Made by a program: the position numbers and the translations under genes | Shown here: positions 1 to 7,062 of the stretch, in pieces | Layout: every line of letters starts with the position of its first letter | Numbering within the stretch: position 1 is the stretch's first letter | The notes under the pieces: generated by a model | The model's input: the letters and a program-made list of their open reading frames with translations, nothing else | What the model was told of the DNA's origin: nothing | Database searches by the model: none | Source: CAHJXF01 sp038240015 | GTDB lineage: Bacteria; Pseudomonadota; Gammaproteobacteria; Burkholderiales; Burkholderiaceae_D | Length of the DNA: 7,249 nt | Reading direction: 5' to 3' | Assembly (NCBI GenBank): GCA_038240015.1 | Contig: JBBSEF010000119.1 | Location: forward strand, 1 to 7,249

Positions 1-1047
1 CTGTTGACCGAAGAAGTCGTCGTCGTCGACAACCTTGCGGGCAAGATCTACGTGATCGTGTATGCGGACCCGACCAAATCCGAAGCCTATGCGCGCGCGA
101 AGTCGCGGCTGCGCGATTTGCGCGAACGGCTGCGTCGACCCGTCGATGTGCCGTACAGCCAGCCCTCGATGCGAACCGACGCGCATCGCGGCTTTGCGAA
201 GGCCGACTATCTCGCAGCGGTCGCGAAGGCGAAGCAGATGATCATGGCCGGCGATGTGATGCAGGTGCAAATCGGCCAGCGCATCGTCAAGCCGTTTCGC
301 GATGCGCCGCTGACGCTCTATCGTGCGCTGCGCTCGTTGAACCCGTCGCCGTATCTCTACTTCTACAACTTCGGCGACTTTCATGTGGTCGGATCGTCGC
401 CGGAAATTCTCGTGCGACAGGAAGCGCGCGCAAAGCCCAATGGCGCCGAAGGTACAGACACCATCGTCACGATCCGACCGCTCGCCGGCACGCGACCGCG
501 CGGCGCGACACCGGCACAGGACGCGGCTCTCGCGAAAGAACTCCTGTCCGATCCAAAGGAAATTGCAGAGCACGTGATGCTGATCGACCTCGCGCGCAAC
601 GACGTGGGCCGCGTCGCCGAAATCGGCAGCGTCAGGGTTACCGAGCAGCTCGCCGTCGAGAAGTACTCACACGTGATGCACATCGTGTCGTCGGTCGAAG
701 GACGATTGAAGCCCGGCCTGACCTCGCTGGATGTATTGAAGGCGACCTTTCCCGCAGGCACCTTGTCGGGCGCGCCGAAAGTCCGCGCGATGGAAATCAT
801 CGACGAGCTCGAGCCGTCCAAGCGTGGGCTCTACGGCGGCGCGTGCGGTTATCTCAGCTTTTCGGGCGAGATGGATCTCGCGATCGCGATCCGCACCGGG
901 GTCGTCAAGAACGGGATGCTTGCAGTGCAGGCGGCAGCCGGCATCGTTGCGGACTCGGTGGCCGAAAGCGAATGGCAGGAAACGGAGAACAAAGCGCGAG
1001 CGGTGCTGCGCGCGGCGGAGCAGGTGCAGGATGGGTTGGATGAGTAG
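1..1047 (+). CDS. trpE: Anthranilate synthase component I (TrpE), 5'-truncated by window edge
   Basis: Catalyses the first committed step of tryptophan synthesis in the cytoplasm, chorismate to anthranilate, using ammonia supplied by the glutaminase partner TrpG. The reading frame is open from base 1 and ends in TAG; the TTG at 4 is internal, not a start. The visible 348 codons hold the chorismate-binding domain: the SSPEIL segment (nt 394-411), PLAGTRPRG (nt 478-504), EIAEHVMLIDLARND (nt 559-603), PAGTLSGAPK (nt 751-780), the GYLSFSGEMDLAIAIRT segment (nt 847-897) and the ADSVAESEWQETENKA region near the C-terminus. TrpE is usually about 500 residues, so about 150 N-terminal residues, including the LLES-type tryptophan feedback site, lie upstream. 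The DLARND, SGAPK and Burkholderia-like C-terminal QVQDGLD motifs favour TrpE over PabB or isochorismate synthase. No trpG follows; the next gene converges. Confidence 0.95.
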   Translation: MLTEEVVVVDNLAGKIYVIVYADPTKSEAYARAKSRLRDLRERLRRPVDVPYSQPSMRTDAHRGFAKADYLAAVAKAKQMIMAGDVMQVQIGQRIVKPFRDAPLTLYRALRSLNPSPYLYFYNFGDFHVVGSSPEILVRQEARAKPNGAEGTDTIVTIRPLAGTRPRGATPAQDAALAKELLSDPKEIAEHVMLIDLARNDVGRVAEIGSVRVTEQLAVEKYSHVMHIVSSVEGRLKPGLTSLDVLKATFPAGTLSGAPKVRAMEIIDELEPSKRGLYGGACGYLSFSGEMDLAIAIRTGVVKNGMLAVQAAAGIVADSVAESEWQETENKARAVLRAAEQVQDGLDE

Positions 1048-1125
1048 CTTCGCAGAGTCACTTTCTTTGGCGAAGCAAAGAAAGTAACTCACGCGAAGCA
1101 CAGCAAGGAAAGTGACTCTGCGAAG
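1048..1125. repeat. Three-arm inverted repeat between convergent genes; possible bidirectional terminator
   Basis: Arm A (1048-1069) starts on the base after the trpE stop. Arm C (1104-1125) ends two bases before the stop codon of the opposing DUF3943 gene. The outer 18 bases, 1048-1065 and 1108-1125, are exact reverse complements; over 22 bases there is one mismatch. A middle arm B (1076-1098) is a diverged copy of C and can also pair with A, giving a tight hairpin with a 6-nt loop (1070-1075), one mismatch and one bulge near the base. A can therefore fold with B or with C. Neither strand has a clear T-run after the stem, so it is not a textbook intrinsic terminator. From memory, TTTCTTTG/CAAAGAAAG palindromes recur between genes in Burkholderiales, which suggests a dispersed REP-like element. 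That is recollection, not a search result. A role in ending both convergent transcripts is inferred from position. Confidence 0.75.
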
Positions 1126-1127
1126 CA

Positions 1128-2657
1128 TCACCATTCCACCGCCCCGAACTGATCGTGCCCCAGCAGCGTATAGAACACGCCGATAGTCGCCCTCGTTTGC
1201 TTCCGACTCCCGATGTCCGGATAGGACACGTCGCGACGGTTGCCGATATATTTGATCGACACCGCATGCGGTCCCTTGATGCGCATCGTCAGCGACGCGT
1301 CGAGCCGCGCGATGTTCTCGTGACCGCCGCGCTGGGCGGCGGCGACGCGGCTGACGAAATATTCGCGGCCGGTGAGGTCGAGCGAGAACTGGTTCGCGTA
1401 GATCATCCGAAACGCGAGCAGACCCTGCGGGGCCACACCGTAGTGGTAGTCGCGTTCGTCGGTGCTGCGCACGGTTCCCACGGCCGCATAGCCGGCACCG
1501 AAGAGTGCTGTGCCCTGCATCGTGATCTCGTTCGATGCCCGGTACTGTCCGGTCGTGCCCAGCGAGAAGCCGGTCGTCGATACGCGAAAGGTCTGGGGCG
1601 CGATGTAGTCGTAGCTACCGTACAGGCCGACCACGCCGCGATAGTTTCGACCGAGCTCGTAGCCTCTTGCGAACAGCGAGCCGCGTGTGAGGACATTCTC
1701 GAATGTGTTCGCGCTCGTAGCGGTCGCCTGGAAGCTGAAGTGGTCGAACGGGCGCGTGTACTCATAGCCCGGCTTGCCGGGCAGGCCGTAATCGATCGCG
1801 AATTCGGCCTGCGCTTCGTTGCGCTTGACCGGTTGGGCCGACAGGCCCGCGTCGTCTTCCCCGGAACGGCTGTAGCCGACGTTCAGGCGGCTGTAGTACT
1901 CGGCGCCGCGGCTCGAGAAGATCGTGTCGTCGCGTTGACCGAAGGCGAGACGATTGAAGCCGGTCGCCGGCGAGATCGCCGCCGCGCCCACTTCGCGCCA
2001 GAAACTCGGCGTGCTTTTGTTTTCGAGCACCAGACTGGCCATGCGAAACAGCGCTTCGCCGAGGAAGGCCCCGCCGACGCCGCTGGCGACCTGATCGTTG
2101 CCCGATGGGCGCGTCTTCTCTCCTGCGATCTCCCAGGCCGCGCTACCCGCGAAGGTATAGACGAACGACTCCCAGAAGTTCAGACCCGACGATCGCGCGA
2201 AGCCGTGGTACATCGAACCTTGATAAGGATGGCCGAGCTGGTTGATGCGAAACGGGTCGTTGTCCACGCCCCAGCTGCTGTGCAGGTTGCGCTTGATGGT
2301 CGACAGGTTGCTGTCGTAGTCGCTGCTGCCTGAACCGTAGCGATTGACGAGATTGACCAGCACGTCGAAGCCGACGATCTCCAAGGCCGCGATGCCGTAG
2401 CGCTTGCGCACCTCCACATCAGCGGAGAAGTCGCGCGCCTGCACTGGGGACGATCGCGGCCCCCCATCGGTTGCGGGCAGCGCGCGCGATGGCGACGCCT
2501 CACCGTCGGTCGATTGCGCGAGGGCGATTCCGCATGCGCCTGACAAGCCGATGGAAAGCGCGACGCAAACCAGACGTGGCCAGGCGGCGCGTTCCCCCCG
2601 GTCGATCGGCAATGCCGCTGCGTGGCGCGTGGCGCGGGAGATGCGTGTCGTTTGCAC
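1128..2657 (-). CDS. DUF3943 family probable outer-membrane protein
   Basis: A 509-residue protein of unknown molecular function. Residues 28-47 form a hydrophobic signal peptide ending ALA before Q48, after an Arg-rich N-terminus, so export is likely. Residues about 85-210 match what I remember of the DUF3943 domain: a hydrophobic stretch (GFDVLVNLVNRY, 96-107), the block NQLGHPYQGSMYHGFARS (139-156), FWES (161-164) and a Gly-rich segment with GEALFR (200-205). The rest, about 250-509, alternates polar and aromatic or hydrophobic residues with many Tyr and Phe, as in a beta-barrel, and ends in Trp. The GTG start at 2657 is chosen because GAAAGG lies 6 nt upstream and the signal peptide follows. 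The gene converges on trpE and lies 202 bp downstream of the M16 protease gene on the same strand. Family assignment is fairly secure; the barrel and outer-membrane location are inferred. Confidence 0.82.
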   Translation of the reverse strand: MQTTRISRATRHAAALPIDRGERAAWPRLVCVALSIGLSGACGIALAQSTDGEASPSRALPATDGGPRSSPVQARDFSADVEVRKRYGIAALEIVGFDVLVNLVNRYGSGSSDYDSNLSTIKRNLHSSWGVDNDPFRINQLGHPYQGSMYHGFARSSGLNFWESFVYTFAGSAAWEIAGEKTRPSGNDQVASGVGGAFLGEALFRMASLVLENKSTPSFWREVGAAAISPATGFNRLAFGQRDDTIFSSRGAEYYSRLNVGYSRSGEDDAGLSAQPVKRNEAQAEFAIDYGLPGKPGYEYTRPFDHFSFQATATSANTFENVLTRGSLFARGYELGRNYRGVVGLYGSYDYIAPQTFRVSTTGFSLGTTGQYRASNEITMQGTALFGAGYAAVGTVRSTDERDYHYGVAPQGLLAFRMIYANQFSLDLTGREYFVSRVAAAQRGGHENIARLDASLTMRIKGPHAVSIKYIGNRRDVSYPDIGSRKQTRATIGVFYTLLGHDQFGAVEW

Positions 2658-2663
2658 AAGAAA

Positions 2664-2669
2664 CCTTTC
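2664..2669 (-). promoter_or_regulatory. Ribosome binding site of the DUF3943 gene
   Basis: GAAAGG on the minus strand lies 6 nt before the GTG codon at 2657-2655. It supports the GTG as start, since no ATG lies in frame between it and the signal peptide. Confidence 0.6.
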
Positions 2670-2791
2670 GTCGGCGAGACCGACAATCGCTGACCAACGC
2701 GGATGCGTCCGTACAGCCCTCGGGTCTCTATCGGCAAAAGTTTGCGGGACACGATGCGCGGCCGCAAGCAGGCTGCTTCGAATCAGATATC

Positions 2792-2813
2792 GGCTGACCG
2801 CGTATCGTCAGCC
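2792..2813 (-). terminator. Weak candidate hairpin downstream of the M16 gene
   Basis: GGCTGAC and GTCAGCC form a perfect 7-bp stem around an 8-nt loop, 46 nt past the protease stop codon. No T-run follows on the minus strand, so intrinsic termination is doubtful. It could instead be an mRNA-stabilising hairpin or chance. Confidence 0.3.
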
Positions 2814-2859
2814 ATCGGAGACAGCGGAATGTGTCCGCAGCCTTCGGGAAAGCATTGCT

Positions 2860-5652
2860 CTACTTCGCCGCCGGCGCTTTCGCGATTGCCGGTTTGGCAT
2901 TCGCAAAATCCCCCGCGTCGCCGAACACCATCTTTTCGGGCGCCACATACTTTCGGAACGCCGCATTGACTTCGTCGAGCGTGAGCTCGGCGCGCAACGC
3001 ATCAAGCTCGGCGAAATACTTCGGGGTCTTGCCGCGTTCGACGAACGACGTCAGAGTTCGCGCGAGCGCGGCATCCTGCGCGCGCGCGAGTCGGTTCGAC
3101 GCGGCGATCGCATCCTTGGCGCGCTTCAACTCATCGGCCGTGAAGCCATCGCGGCGCGCGCGCATCAGCTCGTCGTCGAGCGCGAGCTTGACCTTGTCGG
3201 CGTTCTGCGGAGCGGTGATCGCGTACATGGTCCAATTCGAATTGGCATCGAACTGGCCGCCGGTGAGTTGTGCACCGACGCCGTACGACAGGCCTTCCTT
3301 TTCTCGCACGCGATTCCAGAGTCGGCCGGTCCCGCCGGCGCCGAAGGCCTGCGCCGCGAGGCGCAACGCCTGATACTCGCGGTCGGACTCGCGCAAGGCG
3401 AACTCGAGCTTCGATTCCACCACCGCGTTCTGCTTGTCCTTGACCTCGATCCGAAACTGCGCAGCAGGAATGTCGAGCGCCGGTTGCGGCACGCGCGTGA
3501 ACGCCATTGCGCTGGTCCAGTCGCCGATGCCGCTCGAAAGTTGCGGCGTCAATGTGTTCGAATCGAAATCGCCGACGACCGTGACGAGCGCGTTCGACGC
3601 GCCATAGAAGTCGCGGTAGAACGCGCGCACGTCGTCGAGCTTCAATGCCTTGATGTCTGCGAGCTGTTCATCGAACGTCATCGCATAGCGCACGTCGCCC
3701 TTTGGATAGGGATTGCCGTGACGCTCGATGCGTTGCTGCAAGAGCGCCTGCGGTTCGGAGCGCGATTGTTCGATGCCGCTGACCCACTCGCTGCGCATCT
3801 GCTCGAATTGGGCCGCATCGAAGCGCGGCTTGCGCAGCACTTCGATCGCCAACGCGATCGACGCTTCCAGGTTGGCCCGGGTGGTCTCGAGGCGCAGAGT
3901 GGCGCGCTGTGCATCGCCCCCCACTTCCCACGTCGTCTGCAATTGTTCGAAGGTCGCGGCAACTTGTTCGCGCGTCAATCGCTCGGTCCCGCGCGACAAC
4001 ATGCTCGCAGTACCCGCACCGAGTACGTCCTTGCCGAACAGCGTCTTCTCGTCGCCCAATCGCAAGTCGATCAGCGCGACGACCTTGCTGCCGCGCGTGG
4101 TCTTGGGCAGCAGTGCGGTACGCACGCCGGCCTTGCCCGGAAGGGTCGCGATGCTCGTGCGCTTGTCGATGTTCTCGGGCGATGCGTCGAAGTTCTCTCC
4201 GGCGACCACCGCTTCGCCGCCCTTGAAGTCTTTCATCACCGAGGCCACATCGACCTTGGCCGGCTCGGGTGCGCGCACCGACGTTGGGCTCGGAATGAAG
4301 GTGCCGAGCGTGCGATTGCTGGTAACGAAGTACGCGCTCGCGACGCGATTGACGTCGGCCACGGTCGCGGCTTTGACGCGATCGCGGCGATCGAAGCCCA
4401 GCCGCCAGTCGCCCTGCGCGATGTATTCCGACAAGGCGAGGCCGACGCGCTGCGGATCGTTGAGCGTCTGGGTGAAGCTGCGCAGATAGATGTTCTTCGC
4501 GCGATCGAGCTCTGCCGCGGTGAAGGGATTGCCGGCTATGTCTTCGACCGTGGCGTTCAACGCATCGCGCGCGGCATCGATCGATTGATCGGACTTCAAC
4601 TGCGCGCCGAAATACGCCAGGCCCGGTTCGGCAAGCGCAAGCGAGCCGCCGAAGGTCGCGGCCGCCAGATTTTTTTCGACCAGTGCCTTGTTGAGACGGA
4701 ACTCGGGCCCGCCCAGCATCACGCTCGCGAGTGCGGCTGCGGCGTAGTCGGGCGAAGGCCCGGCCGGCACGTGATAGAGCGAAAGCAGGATCGGCGTATC
4801 GCCCACCCGCCGCAGCGTGACCGTGCGCTCACCGTCCTGCACCGGGTCGAGCGTATAGGTCGGCTCGATCACGCGCTTGGGTCTGGCGGTCTTGCCGAAG
4901 CTCGACGCGATCAGTGCGAGCGTGCGCGCTTCGTCGAACTTGCCGGCCACGATCAGCACCGCGTTGTCGGGCTGGTAGTACTTGCGATAGAAGCCTTGCA
5001 GTCGCGAGATGTCGACGTTCTCGACGTCGCTGCGCGCGCCGATCGGGCTGTTCGCATAGTTGTGCCAATGGAAGGCCGCCGCGCGCAAATTCTTGAACAG
5101 CACATTGCCCGGATCGTTCTCGCCGCGTTCCATCTCGTTGCGAACGACCGTCATCTCGGAGTCGAGCGCCTTCTTCGCGATGAACGATTGCGTCAGCGCC
5201 TCGGCGAGCCAATGCAGATAGAAGTCCAGATGCTGCGGGTTCTCGGCCATGCTCGCGAAATAATTGGTGCGATCGTCCGAGGTCGTACCGTTCCATTGCA
5301 GACCGCGATCGGTCATCTCCTTCTTGGGATCGGGAAAGTGCGGCGTGCCCTTGAACATCAGGTGTTCGAGCAGATGCGCCATGCCGGTCTCGCCATAGTT
5401 CTCCATGCGCGAACCGACCTTGATGGTGAGGTTGACGGTGGTCGTCGGCTTCGACGCATCGGGCAAGGTCAGTACATGCAGGCCGTTGCCCAACGCGTAT
5501 TCGGTGATGCCTTCGACTTGCGTCACGCGCGTCATGCCGGGCGGCAGTCGCAGCGCATTTGCAGGAGCAACCGTCTGCGCTTGGCCAAGACTGGCGAAGC
5601 CGAACATCAATGCAAAGGACATCACCACGCCGCCGAGCCAAGTGTTGCGCAT
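2860..5652 (-). CDS. Secreted M16 family (pitrilysin-like) zinc metallopeptidase
   Basis: A 930-residue zinc-dependent endopeptidase, probably periplasmic, that likely degrades peptides inside an internal chamber as M16 enzymes do; its substrate is unknown. The signal peptide is residues 1-25 (cleavage likely GQA before Q26). The inverted zinc motif is complete: H93-L-L-E96-H97, with a third ligand at E173 in NEMERGENDPGN, 76 residues after H97 as in the family. The layout is the usual pair of halves: active M16 domain (about 50-200), its C-terminal partner (about 210-400), then an inactive M16 repeat (about 505-660, where GTASMLSRGT replaces HxxEH) and a second partner domain (about 670-890). 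The latter includes the REKEGLSYGV segment with the R and Y expected to bind substrate. The tail (918-930) is Ala/Lys/Pro-rich. The ATG at 5652 follows a GGAGAG site and begins the signal peptide; the frame stays open for 326 codons upstream, antisense to argJ, but that part is not protein-like. Divergent from argJ. Confidence 0.93.
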   Translation of the reverse strand: MRNTWLGGVVMSFALMFGFASLGQAQTVAPANALRLPPGMTRVTQVEGITEYALGNGLHVLTLPDASKPTTTVNLTIKVGSRMENYGETGMAHLLEHLMFKGTPHFPDPKKEMTDRGLQWNGTTSDDRTNYFASMAENPQHLDFYLHWLAEALTQSFIAKKALDSEMTVVRNEMERGENDPGNVLFKNLRAAAFHWHNYANSPIGARSDVENVDISRLQGFYRKYYQPDNAVLIVAGKFDEARTLALIASSFGKTARPKRVIEPTYTLDPVQDGERTVTLRRVGDTPILLSLYHVPAGPSPDYAAAALASVMLGGPEFRLNKALVEKNLAAATFGGSLALAEPGLAYFGAQLKSDQSIDAARDALNATVEDIAGNPFTAAELDRAKNIYLRSFTQTLNDPQRVGLALSEYIAQGDWRLGFDRRDRVKAATVADVNRVASAYFVTSNRTLGTFIPSPTSVRAPEPAKVDVASVMKDFKGGEAVVAGENFDASPENIDKRTSIATLPGKAGVRTALLPKTTRGSKVVALIDLRLGDEKTLFGKDVLGAGTASMLSRGTERLTREQVAATFEQLQTTWEVGGDAQRATLRLETTRANLEASIALAIEVLRKPRFDAAQFEQMRSEWVSGIEQSRSEPQALLQQRIERHGNPYPKGDVRYAMTFDEQLADIKALKLDDVRAFYRDFYGASNALVTVVGDFDSNTLTPQLSSGIGDWTSAMAFTRVPQPALDIPAAQFRIEVKDKQNAVVESKLEFALRESDREYQALRLAAQAFGAGGTGRLWNRVREKEGLSYGVGAQLTGGQFDANSNWTMYAITAPQNADKVKLALDDELMRARRDGFTADELKRAKDAIAASNRLARAQDAALARTLTSFVERGKTPKYFAELDALRAELTLDEVNAAFRKYVAPEKMVFGDAGDFANAKPAIAKAPAAK

Positions 5653-5656
5653 GAAA

Positions 5657-5662
5657 CTCTCC
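5657..5662 (-). promoter_or_regulatory. Ribosome binding site of the M16 gene
   Basis: GGAGAG on the minus strand sits 4 nt before the ATG at 5652-5650. It decides this start against the much longer upstream-open frame. Confidence 0.75.
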
Positions 5663-5678
5663 AACTTGCAAAGGCGCC

Positions 5679-5684
5679 ATTCTA
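5679..5684 (-). promoter_or_regulatory. Putative -10 box of the M16 gene promoter
   Basis: TAGAAT on the minus strand (one change from TATAAT) would start a transcript near 5672 with a leader of about 20 nt holding the GGAGAG site. No good -35 hexamer stands 16-18 nt upstream, so the call rests on the -10 and its position. Confidence 0.4.
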
Positions 5685-5777
5685 ATGAGAGAACACGGTC
5701 GACGCAGTCCGCCAATCGGCCTTCGTGCATGCAATCCGTCGATTCGTCGCATGGGCTGGTCCAACCGATGCGCCCGC

Positions 5778-5783
5778 TACAAT
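5778..5783 (+). promoter_or_regulatory. Putative -10 box of the argJ promoter
   Basis: TACAAT in the context GCTACAATG is a good -10 match, with transcription expected to begin near 5790. The -35 region is poor (GCTGGT at a 17-bp spacing). The ATG at 5782 lies within this box, so it would be untranscribed; this favours translation from 5821 with a leader of about 30 nt. Confidence 0.4.
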
Positions 5784-5820
5784 GCACCGCCTCTGTTTCG
5801 TCGACCCATCGCGCGTGCCC

Positions 5821-7062
5821 ATGCCTGTTCGCCTCGCACCTCCCGACCCCGCTCACATCAAGCCCATCGCGGGCGTGGAACTCGGCTTCGCCGAAGCGGG
5901 CATCAGGAAGGCCGATCGCCGCGACCTGATGGTGATGCGCCTCGCAGTCGAAAGCCGCGTGGCGGGCGTGTTCACGCAGAACAGCTTCGCGGCAGCGCCG
6001 GTCCAGGTGTGCCGCGACCATCTGTCGAGCAGCGCCGGCATACGCGCGCTCGTCGTCAATGCCGGCAATGCGAACTGCGGGACCGGCGACGACGGCGTCT
6101 CGAGCGCGTTGCGCATGTGCGAAGTGGTCGCGCAACTGGTCGGTTGCACGATCGCCGACGTGCTGCCGTTCTCGACCGGCGTGATCCTCGAGCCGCTGCC
6201 GATTGCGAAGATCGAGGCCGCGTTGCCATCCGCGTTCGAATCGCTGGGCGCCGATCGGTGGGCCGAGGCGGCCGCAGCCATCATGACCACCGACACGGTC
6301 GCAAAGGCCGCGTCTCGCACCGTGAAGCTGGACGGCAAGACCATTACAGTGACGGGCATCGCGAAGGGCGTGGGCATGCTCCAGCCCGACATGGCGACGA
6401 TGCTCGCTTACATCGCGACCGACGCGAATATCGCGCAGTCGAGCCTGCAACGCCTGGTCGTGGAAGTCGCCGATGTGTCGTTCAACCGCGTCACCGTCGA
6501 CGGCGATACCTCGACCAACGATTCGTTCGTGCTGATCGCGACAGGACTTGCCGGGGCCGACGAGATCAGCGACATCGACCTCGATCACTATGCTGTCGTG
6601 CGCGGCGCGATCGTCGAGGTCGCGCAGCAACTCGCGCAGGCGATCGCGCGCGATGGCGAGGGCGCGACCAAGTTCATCACCATCACCGTCGATCGCGCCC
6701 AGGACGAAGCCGAGGCGCTGCGCGTGGCGCGCTCTATTGCGAATTCACCGCTGGTCAAGACCGCGCTGTTCGCTTCCGATCCCAATCTGGGCCGCTTGTT
6801 GATGGCGATCGGCAATGCGAAAGTCGAAGCGCTCGATACCTCGAAGCTCGATCTTCATCTCGCCGCGGGCGATGACGAGATCAAGGTCGTCGACGCGGGT
6901 CGTCGCTCACCGAGCTATCGCGAAGAAGACGGCGCACGCGTGATGAAGTCGGACGAAATCGCGATTCGCGTCGAACTCAATCGCGGCGACGCGAAGACGG
7001 TGGTGTGGACCTGCGACTTTTCGTACGACTACGTGAAGATCAATGCGGAGTATCGGACGTGA
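5821..7062 (+). CDS. argJ: Bifunctional ornithine acetyltransferase / N-acetylglutamate synthase
   Basis: Transfers the acetyl group from N-acetylornithine to glutamate, releasing ornithine and recycling N-acetylglutamate in the cyclic arginine pathway; many members also make N-acetylglutamate from acetyl-CoA. Cytoplasmic. The 413 residues match the usual family length. ArgJ is made as a precursor that cuts itself before a nucleophilic Thr: here T193 in KGVGMLQPDMATML (182-195), splitting it into alpha and beta chains. The oxyanion-hole pair is T119-G120 in FSTGVILEPLP. Other family segments are NAGNANCGTG (80-89), DTSTNDS (229-235), GEGATKF (279-285), ASDPNLGRLL (318-327) and the C-terminal YVKINAEYRT. 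Start at 5821 is chosen because MPVRLAPPDP-PIAGV aligns with the family N-terminus; in-frame codons at 5725 and 5782 are upstream alternatives. No clear Shine-Dalgarno precedes 5821. Whether it is mono- or bifunctional cannot be told from sequence by eye. Confidence 0.95.
   Translation: MPVRLAPPDPAHIKPIAGVELGFAEAGIRKADRRDLMVMRLAVESRVAGVFTQNSFAAAPVQVCRDHLSSSAGIRALVVNAGNANCGTGDDGVSSALRMCEVVAQLVGCTIADVLPFSTGVILEPLPIAKIEAALPSAFESLGADRWAEAAAAIMTTDTVAKAASRTVKLDGKTITVTGIAKGVGMLQPDMATMLAYIATDANIAQSSLQRLVVEVADVSFNRVTVDGDTSTNDSFVLIATGLAGADEISDIDLDHYAVVRGAIVEVAQQLAQAIARDGEGATKFITITVDRAQDEAEALRVARSIANSPLVKTALFASDPNLGRLLMAIGNAKVEALDTSKLDLHLAAGDDEIKVVDAGRRSPSYREEDGARVMKSDEIAIRVELNRGDAKTVVWTCDFSYDYVKINAEYRT
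7047..7050 (+). promoter_or_regulatory. Ribosome binding site of the gene downstream of argJ
   Basis: GGAG inside the last codons of argJ lies 8 nt before the GTG at 7059. It supports a start overlapping the argJ stop. Confidence 0.5.

Larger units (their letters stand above)
2658..2859. other. Intergenic region between M16 protease and DUF3943 genes
   Basis: This 202-bp gap separates two minus-strand genes. Read on the minus strand it holds, in order, a 7-bp-stem hairpin (2813-2792), a 13-nt palindrome (2778-2766: AAGCAG, one base, CTGCTT) and the ribosome binding site of the DUF3943 gene. I see no convincing -35/-10 pair. The gap is long enough for a separate promoter, so co-transcription with the protease gene is possible but not shown. 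No small open frame in it looks like a gene. Confidence 0.6.
5653..5820. other. Divergent intergenic region between M16 gene and argJ
   Basis: This 168-bp region must serve both directions, leftward for the protease and rightward for argJ. It contains the TAGAAT (minus) and TACAAT (plus) -10 candidates about 93 bp apart, and an 8-bp palindrome TGCATGCA at 5726-5733 between them. I recognise no ARG box, riboswitch or other known operator. Confidence 0.5.

Noticed and set aside
1155..2333. A 392-codon plus-strand frame antisense to the DUF3943 gene
   Set aside because: Arg/Val/Ala-rich translation with no domain. The opposite strand has a signal peptide, a conserved domain and a ribosome binding site.
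4670..4676. A 7-base homopolymer (A-run on the coding strand) in the M16 gene, with the pattern of a -1 slippery site
   Set aside because: The frame and domain order are intact on both sides, no stimulatory structure was seen, and a run of 7 is short for phase variation. Likely chance.
2404..5685. A 1093-codon open frame on the plus strand, antisense to the M16 gene
   Set aside because: Its translation is dominated by Arg, Ala, His and Leu with no recognisable domain. Long antisense frames are a normal by-product of GC-biased codons, and the opposite strand holds a protease with intact catalytic motifs.
5653..6630. A 326-codon N-terminal extension of the M16 protease frame
   Set aside because: It runs antisense through argJ, has an Arg/His/Asp-rich composition, and would bury the signal peptide that starts at 5652 right after a good ribosome binding site.
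5685..6875. A 396-codon plus-strand frame overlapping argJ in another phase
   Set aside because: The translation is extremely Arg-rich and lacks domains, while the argJ frame carries the whole family signature.
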